This document shows positions 7,961 through 17,281 of a DNA stretch of 64,000 nucleotides, piece by piece (the first letter of the stretch is position 1; every line of letters begins with the position of its first letter). This DNA comes from Gracilaria gracilis (Eukaryota; Rhodophyta; Florideophyceae; Gracilariales; Gracilariaceae), in NCBI GenBank assembly GCA_030374805.1, contig JARGSG010000038.1, forward strand, positions 62,001-126,000. Reading direction: 5' to 3'. The translations under genes were made by a program, and so were the position numbers. The notes under the pieces were generated by a model. It was not told where the DNA came from. It ran no database searches and saw only the letters and a program-made list of their open reading frames with translations.

Positions 7961-10900
7961 AAACAGCGGGTCACCTTTAAATCGAACACGACGTACAGAG
8001 CCCCACCAAAGTAGTCATCCGGTTGAATCAAGCACCTTCAGTAAGACCACATCGGTTTTGTCTACTGTATACTGTAAGGAATGTCGAGCTATATACACAG
8101 GGATGAGCAGAGGAGTTCGAGTTTTGACTATGACAAGAGCTGAGCTTGTAAGGTATGCAAACTCGATCGATGAGAATCGCTTGAAGCATGCAAACGATTT
8201 ATCTCTGGCTTCGGGTGGAGAGCCCCAACACTTCGCGGAAATGATAAGTGGCAAACGGGGTTCCGTCCGCCGTGTTCAGCCATGCTGTTATACTTGCACA
8301 CAAGCTTTCCTAGCCAACTGCCTCAAACTGCTCGGTACAATAGTTGACGAAAAGCTGGTGTACACTCCGTCAGAACTCTCTTCTCAGCTGGTTACATATG
8401 TCTTGCAAGTGTACTCGCAATGTGAGAAACACGAAGTTCGTGTTGACATTCGAAATCTAATTACAAGTCTAGTTCGCAATAATGAGCCAGCAACGAGACT
8501 TGTGTGTGAGGAACTAGCGCGCAAGATTTCGTTCTGCATCGAATCTGGGGAAACTGTAGACCCGCACACCGTGGCACAGTTTGACATTGGAATATTAGAA
8601 TCCATATCTCGGTTAGACGATGATTGCTGGGAAGAGCGACTTCGTTTGGTCATGACAATCCTTTTCAAAACTTCGAAACAAGCATTGACTTGCTCATCTG
8701 TAGCAGAACGTATCATATTACCATGCCTACAGGCGGCGTTAAGAATACTAAGAGAAGATGTCGGACTTTCTATCCAAACGGATGACAGTTCTGATGCTCT
8801 TGCTATCGATACCACGGTCTCTTCAACTGGACAAGCTTATGGTTTTCAGGTTAATGCTGAAGATGTTGAGTTGCAGGACCGACACAACAACCTTGAAGTG
8901 CATGTTCTTGCAAGGGATGAAGGTCAGCTTCGAGACCAAGCAGGTACCCACGGCAACAATGAGGTGCAAAGTAGCGAAGATGGAAACTCCTGTTACAATC
9001 ATGGAAATGGGGATGCAAGTAGTGGAAGACCTGAGAGTGATGAAGACTCCTAATCGTGTCATAATACTGAAGAGAGTTCGGTTCTGGCTAGTTCTTCCGC
9101 TACAAGGGAAGGTATATCTGCAACCGGAGAACGGGTGGGTAGTGCCAGACCTGGGTCCCTCGCAGTGCCAGAAACAACAATGTCTGTGCAAGAAGTTAGA
9201 AATGTGCTCGAGGATGTACACGAAGGAGGACTGGTAACTGCAGATATATCGCAGTGGTTGAAAGGAAACTACTCTCAGACGACATGGTTCCAAGGTTTAA
9301 TTCATGAAAAGCATGCTACCGAAGGCAGAAAGAAGTTATCTGGTACCGAAAAAAACGGATCCTGCTCTCCTCATGCTTCAACATGTGGAAGACTGTGGCT
9401 ACTGGTGTACAGCTAGAAAAGCAAACGCAGTTTAATGGATTATCCTTTGAGCAGAATAACTGGATTGTTCGTTTAATGTTGTTCACTCCTTGTACTGCGG
9501 TGAGAAAGGAATGCTGTGCTTTGCTTAAACTGCTTTGTAACGAGGAAGAAAGCCTCCGACTTCAGCTGCTTGACGTGCTCACTGGGGATTCTTTAAATCT
9601 CGCGACTACGGTGGAAGACATGTCCCAACAGTTCTTTGATCTTCTGGAAAATATGCTTGAGCCAGAAAGCTATCGCCTTTATCTCATATCATCTGGTTTC
9701 TTGCCTCGTCTTAAAACTCTCATTCGGTCGATGGCAGAGAAGTTAGTTATATCTGAGGTACAATCAGATTCCTCAACGCGTCTTATGAGTTTCATGGAGG
9801 GATACTCTGTGAAACGCTTGGTTTCTGTTTTGAGCCTCTTCATCGAAGTGATACCGTCTCAGCAAACGAACCTTCGGGAAAAGCTTTTTGGTGGGGACAT
9901 GAATCCCATTGTGTCATCCTTACAGCGAGCTTATCTATGCTTGCGAAAGCTCATTTCCATGAGGACTACTCTGACTGAAGAATGTGCTACTCGTCTATGT
10001 GAGATTCTCTTATCTAGTTCATTCTTATTCTTTGGGCCATCAATTTTACCAGTCGTCTCCGCTTGTGTAAAGGAGCTGAAGGCGGCGAAGAACAGGAATG
10101 ACGCGCAGGGAATCGCCATACTTCTGGATGAACTCTGTCTTATGCTATGCCCTGAACGCAAGGAGGCTACATGTTTGTTTTCCCTGAACAAGGCCCCAAT
10201 CCAGGAGGAATTCATTCGAGGTAATATAGCCAGAAACCCTTACACATCATCTTCGTTCGACGGACCCTTGATGCGAGACGTGAAGAATAAGATTTGCAGA
10301 GATCTCGATCTTCCTGGGTTACTAGAAGATGACTTTGCAATGGAGCTTTTGGTAGCTGGGAATCTTGCCAAGCTTGACCTCCCTATCATGGGTGTTTATG
10401 AACATATCTGGTGTGGTTCTGCAGCAGCTGCTATGGCTTCAAGCATTCAACCGGCACAGCTCCCCAGAGTTATGGGCTTGAGACGTGCAGGTCATGCCGG
10501 CAATCCTAGGAACAACGGCGGATTCTCAAGAATCGTGTGGAATAGAGGAGGGATCCTCGGTACTCGAAGGTCCACTCAGGACCGTAATGGAGAATGGCCT
10601 GGTAGGCAGGAGGACCTAAAAGAACCACCCATGGTGATTATTTATCGTCTATCTGGTTTAGATGGTGAAGCAACGGAACCAATCGTGGAGTCGCTTCCGT
10701 CTGACAGCGTACATGATAATGATGAAGAGGAACAATTCCGCGACACTATCATTCTTGGAGAAGTTGGAGGTTTGGACATTTTGTTCGAGCTCTCGTCTGT
10801 CGTTGAGTCTTGGGGAGATGATGCTGAAACTGCTGTGAGAGCCCCTGCTCTCCGGCTTTTGCTTGCATCTTGTCAAGTTGCCCAGAATAGGGCCACTCTT

Positions 10901-11800
10901 GCTAAAAGTCCTAACGCAGTGAGCACGTTGCTTGATTGTGCCGCTTCTGCTTTCGAACATGCTCAAGGAAGTCCTGCCGCTGTGAAGTTGGCAGAATCTC
11001 TACTCATAGCTGCCGAACAGATTTTGGCACAACAACGTCGTGATCTGGAAAGCTGTTCTAGGGACAGCCAAGATTCCATGCACATTGCCTTGAATAGTCC
11101 TGAAGAGGTTATTTCTAGGGTTCGAGTGTTCCTCGGTAGACTTTCACTTGCAACCTCCCCAACGGCTGAGAACTCAATCTTGCATCTCCTGCCATTCCTT
11201 GTCCAAGGCAATCCGAGTGCAGTCGACTTGGTATTGCAACACATGTGGTTCGACTGGGACTTAATTGATTCAAGCGATGCGGAGCAGAAGAAAGCAAGGC
11301 AGCTTGGTTCCGTTCTACTAGCAATTCCCAGAGATGTTCGAGGAAATGACTTTGTTGCACATGCGGTACGCTCAGGATTGGCAGAGAATGCAGTCTTGCA
11401 AATTGTAAGAAGGTTTCCCATTCCCCGACAAGAAAAACGGTCAGAATTGCAGCAATCGCTGGAGGGTTACGCCCCTCCTCTGATTCTTCGCTTGCTAACT
11501 CGAATGAGCCTTTTCCTTGGTTCTGCTGAACATAAGTTCCGCACAAATGACGAACTTCGAGCATGCTTCTTGAAAGAAGAGGAGATTATCTCTGTCTTAT
11601 GCCAAGTTGAAATAGCTATTGTAGAGAATTCTGTTGGTTCGTCAGGCAACCGGTTTCAAGAATATCGTAGGGAAAAGAGTGGGCAAGTTGTGATCGGAAT
11701 ACAAAAGCGTGTGAGGGAAGAAGGTTCCGGGGCTCGGTCCAACATAATCTTTAAAAAGGCAAACGTAAAACAACATAAGAAGAAGCATAAGAAGTTATAA
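7961..11800 (+). pseudogene. BIG/UBR4-type E3 ubiquitin ligase, C-terminal part, broken
   Basis: The plus frame is open from about 7961. It contains QPCCYTCTQAFLANCL, CWEERLRLVMTILF and ILPCLQAALRIL, then meets TAA at 9051-9053 and stays open beyond it. A run of seven A (9349-9355) marks a frame change, after which one frame runs to 11800. That last frame (9383-11800, 805 codons) has strong landmarks of the UBR4/BIG C-terminal region: LMRDVKNKICRDLDLPGLL, DFAMELLVAGNLAKLDLP, and PPMVIIYRLSGLDGEATEP followed by an acidic stretch and GGLDILFEL. BIG (plants) and UBR4 (animals) are N-degron ligases of about 5,000 residues. Here roughly the last quarter is present, and it ends in a lysine-rich tail (KQHKKKHKKL) before the zinc/hemiRING ubiquitin-transfer module. 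Missing ends plus internal breaks point to a relic. Confidence 0.8.
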
Positions 11801-11896
11801 AAGCTAACGAAGACTTTATGATCGGTAGTCCCCCGCCAGCATAAGACGAAAAAGAGCGGCATCCGAAGAAAGACAAGAGACAGAACCATGCAAGAA

Positions 11897-13623
11897 TTAA
11901 GATGCATCTTTGTTTTCCTCTTCAGTCATGCACTTAAACTTCTTCAACAACCTTGAGTTGGTCTCTTTCAAGGATGCGATGATTTCCTTATCATGTAGAT
12001 CACGAGCTCTCTTGAGCGAGGCAGAGCTCTGAACCAGCATCGAGGACAGCTTCACCACCTTCTCAAACACATCCATATCTTGTTCTTCAAACGACTTCTT
12101 TGGGCCCTCTATCTTCTGTCGTTCTAGCGCCAAATGCTCTTTCATTAGTGACTGGTTGACTTCCGAGAGATTGTTAGACCGGTTCATCTCCTTCGATATT
12201 TCGCAAAGCTCAGCACTACTACCGCCCGCTCTCGCACTTGATTTTTTTTGGCTAAACGCTGCGTTGCTCTCTACGCCTCCCAGCTGACCTTCCTCGACTC
12301 CTCCGTCGTCTTCTTCAATCAGCTTCGATGCTGTAACAAGCAAGTGGTCCGCCTCATTTTGTGTCCCCAGTCTGCACACAATAAAAAATACATACGCCCG
12401 CTTCGATTCGGCGGAAAGAGCTCCGCCAACAGTTCTCTTTAGAAACGAAGAAATATTTGCTCGATCGTTTTGGCCAGACTTCGACCAGTTCGCCCTTGCC
12501 ATTGTCGTCAGCTTCCTTATACTGTCGAACTGCTTTTTGAGTACCGTCGCATTTCGGTAACAAAGCGGCCTCTGATTTGAGTCAATATCGTCCAGTTTCC
12601 CAGCAAAGCTGTTAACTGAATTGACATGCCTGTCATTGAACCTATTCGCGATAATCAGCTAGTATGAGTGCCGATTGACCTTGTGGTCCAGCTCAGACTT
12701 GGTCAGTGATCTACCATACGCGTTCGCCACGGCATTTCTCGCCTGCTCGTCATCACGCATGATGACCATGAGCCTAGCAAACTCATTGATGCAAAAGGCC
12801 GGGTCCGGGTGGCCAGAGGGCTCTTCTTGTGTGAGAGGAAATCCACCAGAGTTTTTATGTGAGCGCTGGTACTCTTGAAGTTGTTTCTCCACCCCTTGCG
12901 GTCCTTCTTGTGTAGCATGTTCACAAATTCGCCAACCTCAGGAAGCTCCGTCAAAGCTCCACGCCTAGCGATGTAGTCCTCCTCCCACTTGAAGAAAGGT
13001 CCGAGTTCTTCATTCAAAGAGATACAATCTCTGATGGTCACGCCATCGAAGCTTTTAACATGCAGAAAGAGCACAATTGCGGCCACCAACTGTCCGTGCT
13101 TTCGGTTGTAAACGACCACCTTAAACGGCTTACAGACCTTATTCAGGGTCTCCACTTTCTTCTCCAGCAAGTATGAATAAATATAACCCATACGAGACTC
13201 TTTGAACTTTTGTTCGTTGTAGGGAGAAACTGTGACAGCCGAAGAAGAGGCGATAGCGTCATAATTCGAAATATCTCCGTCGTCTTCTCCGAAGGGAACA
13301 GACCGCTTGCCAGAAGTAAAGTTGTGGCCACGGTCACCTCCCGTAGATGTAGAGTGCTTCCTTGGACTTCTTCGAAGAAGCGGCGGTGTAATCGCAGCTT
13401 TTTGGGCAGGGTGCTTGGATGCGGGTGACCTGGTGCTCTGTGTTAGGCGTGGACTGCAGCGTACTGACCGAGGGGAGAGACGACGGATGCCAGAGTCCAG
13501 TGCGGATGCTGCCGATTGCATGCGGTTTTGGTTGGTGTTTGGAGTGCGGGACGACGGCTTCGCATTGGGAAGTACATGTGATGTCGGAACGCATACGGAG
13601 GGACCAAGAGAGTCGTTTTCCAT
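11897..13623 (-). pseudogene. Trihelix (Myb/SANT-like) coiled-coil protein, broken
   Basis: From ATG at 13621-13623 (MENDSLGPSV) the protein has a basic, Ser/Pro-rich head (LLRRSPRKHSTSTGG). A globular middle follows (YSYLLEKKVETLNKVCKPF, KHGQLVAAIVLFLHV). The reading frame changes near 12830 and then gives DPAFCINEFARLMVIM and GRSLTKSELDHKVNRHSY, followed by an in-frame TAG at 12659-12661. The same frame resumes with FNDRHVNSVNSFAGKL and NATVLKKQFDSIRKL, and ends after a coiled coil (SFEEQDMDVFEKVVKL) at TAA 11897-11899. The layout resembles trihelix-type DNA-binding proteins, but this is inference from pattern only and no precise family is recognised. It converges with the BIG relic, 96 bases apart. 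It could be the Myb-like partner of a Harbinger element, but the transposase lies 5 kb away with unrelated relics between. Confidence 0.45.
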
Positions 13624-14089
13624 GGAGTTGCGGTGGTTTGAAGATGGAAAAACGGAAAAGGGGGGAGCCAGGAATGAGGATGCGGGGTAGGGTTCAAGAG
13701 ATGCAGCTAGGGTGCAGTAAAACGAACGAAAGCCGCAGTCAGGCGGTGCTGGTGGATGGGGGAACGCAAGGACTTCGGGTGGAGAGTATAAGGAGAGTAT
13801 AATCGGTGTCCAAATCAAGTGCGCAGTAGTCTACAATGCACATGGTTAACCGTAAGGCGCATCAAGGTCCGCGGGGCGGAGACCTTTCTTTCATTTGAAA
13901 TGATTGGTGAGCAAGTGTCCAAGTGCAACAATCTAGTTTGCGTAGGGGTTCTGCTTATAGCTCCGGGGCTTTTAAGAAATTGCGTCGGGGCGTTCACGGG
14001 CGTTGATGCCCCAAGCCGTCTAAGCCAATCAATGGCCGTAGATAGGCGTTCACGCGATCATTCACGCTTGTTTAGACCGCGCCTAAGCC
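13624..14089. other. Upstream flank of the trihelix-like gene and unassigned DNA
   Basis: The first 180 bases are the probable 5' flank of the minus-strand gene ending at 13623. The rest (13800-14089) holds only loose repeats of GGCGTTCACGCG-like words and no supported gene. Copia similarity begins abruptly near 14090. Confidence 0.35.
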
Positions 14090-14877
14090 AGTTGACACTC
14101 CAATGGAATCCGGTATGGACTTGTCTGTTGTTGAGGAGGTACTCATGGATGTTCCGTATCGTCAGGCGATCGGCAGTCTTATGTATTTTTCTGTGGGAGC
14201 TCGTCCAGATATCTCATACGCAGTGTCCAAACTTGCAAAGTATGTGGAGAAACCTGGAGAGACTCACTGGAAGGCAGTCAGACGTGTGCTTCGCTATCTC
14301 AACGGTACTTGCTTCTTTGGACTCACCTACGGCTCTACCACTGATCTGGAACTGCACGGCTATGTGGACTCTGACTGGGCAGGCGATGTTGCCAACCGCA
14401 AGTCTACCAGTGGATATGTGTTCATAATGAGCGGTGGTCCAGTGTCCTGGAGTTCACGTCAGCAGTAAGTGGTGTCGCTCTCAAGTGCTGAAGCTGAGTA
14501 TGTGAGTCTGTGCTTTGGTACCAAGGAAGCAATCTGGCTCAGGCGACTTTGGAACGGCATTGCTATTGTGATTGGAGTTGAGGTGGACGGGTCTGTCAAA
14601 GTCTTGGTTGAACCGACGCCTGTGTATGTTGACAACCAGGGCTCCATCGACCTTGCTCGAAATGGAGTTGTGAACAAGCGAACGAAGCACATCCACATTC
14701 GGTTCCACTTCACTAGAGAGGCTTTGCGCGACAAGTCCATCGTTCTGTTCTACTGTCCAACTGATTCCATGGTTGCCAATATGCTAAACAAGCCTCTTGC
14801 CCGCGTGAAACTCGAGAAGTTTCGCAAGGAGTGTGGCATGCAGCACCTAGAGCTTTGAAGTCAGTGACAGAAGGGGG
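14090..14877 (+). mobile_element. Copia-A fragment: RNase H end of pol
   Basis: The sequence shows typical Ty1/Copia RT-tail and RNase H landmarks: YRQAIGSLMYFSVGARPDISYAV, VLRYLNGT, GYVDSDWAGDVANRKSTSGY, SLSSAEAEYVSL and VYVDNQGSIDLARN, ending at about 14858. A polypurine run AGAAGGGGG then directly precedes the LTR at 14878. The fragment lacks everything upstream of the end of RT and is broken (about one break besides the truncation). It is the 3' end of the element whose LTR follows. Confidence 0.85.
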
Positions 14878-15355
14878 TGTTGGATGTTGACCTAGTGCTG
14901 TCACTGAAACCAAAAGTGCAAGGGAGCATGGGCTGTTTTGGAGGGTGCTGCTAGAAAAGCGCATATGCGCGTGTGTGCAAACTCAACGGGAAACTGGCTT
15001 CTGATTGGCTACCGCAAATTTGCACATGCAACGTAGCGTGTACAAGTGTTATGGCACTACTGGGTTGTTCTGGGCTACACGTGTGTAGCTAGCACAGATG
15101 GTATGCTGGACAGTATGCACAGTTATGTACGTGGACATGTTGAACACATTGATGCAACTTGGTGCGCTATGGTGATGAGTCAGGTACAGTCATGAGGATT
15201 ACACGAACACTGTGGTAACATGTTGTGGGAACTTATGGCATTGAGTGGATTTGTGGTTACGTGGTACTTGGTGAGCTGGAGCATACACATATTGGTGTGG
15301 TGTACGGAATACAGTGTATTGGCACAATGTGAATTTGTGCATGGTCATCGTTATG

Positions 15356-15425
15356 TGTAGGCACGTAACTTGTTGAGTAGGCACGTAACTTGTTGTGCAC
15401 TGTTGTGCACTGTTGTGCCTTGTTG
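15356..15425 (+). repeat. Short tandem repeats inside the Copia-A LTR
   Basis: A 20-bp unit (GTAGGCACGTAACTTGTTG) occurs twice, followed by copies of a 10-bp unit (GCACTGTTGT). The right LTR copy has one more 10-bp unit, so the tract varies in length between copies. Confidence 0.7.
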
Positions 15426-15558
15426 GTTGTAAGCTGTCATGAATTGTGGCAGTGTTACCATGTTATGTTAGATGATGATTGGTAGTATTGAGTGTCCCTG
15501 CTTAGTGGCTTAGGTTTTACTCCGAGTGGAAGTGAGCGGGAGTGCGACGACGTAGTGC

Positions 15559-15566
15559 TATATAAG
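15559..15566 (+). promoter_or_regulatory. TATA box of the Copia-A LTR
   Basis: TATATAAG stands about 118 bases before the LTR end and is kept at 63516-63523 in the other copy. It is the likely core promoter for genomic RNA of this family. Confidence 0.6.
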
Positions 15567-15676
15567 TTGTGACAGAAGCACCTCCAGGTAAATCCGAGCC
15601 AGAGCTGGCGAACTTCCTTTGCATATCCACACCTTCCCTTTGCATCAACCTTCCTTCCCAGCTATAACCTCCATCA

Positions 15677-15889
15677 GGTTATGGGCCCTGCCCCGCGGAC
15701 CTCTGCCGTTATGGTTCGTCTGTCGCCGCTCTCCCACGCCACCGTTCTCTGGTTTCGCTGTTTCTCTATCTCCGTCTTCTTGTTTCGTCGGGTGTGTTGA
15801 CCGTGTCGTTGGTTGGTGTTGGTATTCTTTTTTCGGTTCGCGTACCTCTCTGAGGGCGTTTTGTTGGTAGTGGTTCGACGTTGACTCTC
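15677..15889 (+). other. Copia-A primer-binding site and leader
   Basis: GGTTATGGGCCC (15677-15688) directly follows the LTR and is the exact complement of the anticodon arm of initiator tRNA-Met. A pyrimidine-rich leader follows, closely similar to 63635-63850. The match to the other leader ends near 15889, where LINE sequence takes over. Confidence 0.7.
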
Positions 15890-15896
15890 GATCGCG

Positions 15897-17281
15897 CTAG
15901 AGAGGGCCAGCCTCGGTCATTGAACAAGTTACCACCTGAGTTTCTTACTCGAATGGCTAAAATGGCTCACAAACTCAAGTCTGGAGGATATGCACTACTG
16001 CCAATATCTCAATCTCGGCCCCCGAAAATGGAAGCGCAGTACTTCCGTGGCATACCGCGCGGCCCTTACCGCCCTCTCATGAGACACCTTCGCAGTGGAC
16101 TTCCGAGCCGTTGCGTTATCGCTCTGTCCTTCATAGGACGCTCGATATTGGAAATCGTGACTGCGACTGACGTTGCTCACAAACTGGTGGCAGGAATGCG
16201 TGCAGCCGGGTACACGCACATGCCTAACTTCGCCGCCACCTCGAATGCCATGTCATCGCGAAAGATGATGAGTAAGGCCGAACGACGACAGAAAAACCTG
16301 GAGCGGGCGCTATATAGCTTGCAGACTGCAGCAACTCGCACAACGTCAGCGTGGGCCAAGCATTGGTATACGTCCCAAGTGAAGGTAACGCAGCAGTTGA
16401 TGCAAAATAAGCAGCCCAGTACACCGAACCAAAGTGTGAACCCGACTGCAAAACAGCCTGGGAAAGTCGACAGTGATTCTTCCAATGCAAGTCCGATGGT
16501 ACCTAAGGGGACTCGTACCAGAGCTGCCCTTCCGATCGACCGCCTTGCACCATTGCGTACACATATTAGGTTCGCAGAGGACTCCCAAACAACAGTAGCG
16601 GCGATCGATGCCCATACGAAAATGAGAACTCATGTACGTTTCGCCGAAGAGTCAACCGCATCCATCGTTGAAAGAAGGGTTCCAGCGATGGTTCAGCGCA
16701 CTAATCGGACGATAGACGGCAATACTGGGCCTGGGACGAATGTCCACTTTGTTCCAGAGGAAGCAGGAGCAACAGAATCTCCACAGCCTATGAGCATTTC
16801 AACTGACTCTGAAGAGCCCAATGCACCAGAAGACGAGCAGAACACTGAGCAGATATCCCACATCATCGAAACTGAACAACAATCGCAGTCGTCGGAGTTG
16901 TCCACCGATACTCGACAAAGTGTCGTTTCGGTGTCTGGGGCAAACAATGATGCTCATAACACGGAAAATAACGTGCCACAACTCCCAGAATTGGCACACC
17001 ACACCACTGCAATCACTGCAAGTACAGGAGCAGTGACCGCCGATCCGAAAGATATCACTATGGAAGCGGCCCAAACGAGCCCATTGGAACCGCTTCAGAC
17101 TCCAAATGAGAGTCTGTCATCGGATTGGGACCACGATGGTGCTCCCACTTATGACCACGAAATGCGTCGTCCGAACAGATTGGTACGAAATGTGTTCTCT
17201 GTGAGCATTAATGTGCCGTCGACTACAACGCAAACCGGTCCAATTCCACATAACGGTCACCAGAATGGTGAGGCGTTGTGA
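15897..17281 (+). CDS. LINE ORF1, C-terminal part
   Basis: The frame is open but has no ATG at its head; it enters from the left flank through a TTG codon. It encodes a Ser/Thr/Gln-rich RNA-binding-type ORF1 tail with three repeats of a motif like HIRFAED, HVRFAEE and VHFVPEE, and a low-complexity acidic end. It stops at TGA 17279-17281, overlapping the first codon of ORF2. No known enzyme domain is visible. The N-terminal zinc segment present in copy 2 is absent here through 5' truncation. Confidence 0.6.

Larger units (their letters stand above)
14878..15676 (+). repeat. Copia-A LTR (left copy)
   Basis: The 799-bp LTR starts TGTTGGATGTTGAC and ends CCATCA, the canonical TG...CA. It is bounded on the left by a polypurine tract and on the right by a tRNA-like primer-binding site (15677). 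A second copy lies at 62824-63634 in the same orientation. It contains a TATATAAG box and a short tandem-repeat tract. Because pol lies before it and a leader after it, the LTR sits between two element bodies. Confidence 0.85.

Noticed and set aside
7450-9053. Introns removing the stops in the CBP80 and BIG pieces
   Set aside because: Similarity to the families runs straight through or up to the stops, leaving no room for an intron with GT-AG ends. The long open frames elsewhere are intron-free.
3832-12661. Reassigned stop codons (alternative nuclear code) to explain the in-frame stops
   Set aside because: TAA, TAG and TGA all occur as interrupting codons in different relics, and two relics also have frame changes. 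Ordinary decay explains this better.
11897-13623. Trihelix-like gene as the second gene of the Harbinger transposon
   Set aside because: It lies more than 5 kb from the transposase with CBP80 and BIG relics between them, so one common element is unlikely.
15350-15430. CRISPR-like array
   Set aside because: The repeats are short, directly adjacent tandem units without unique spacers, in a eukaryotic LTR.
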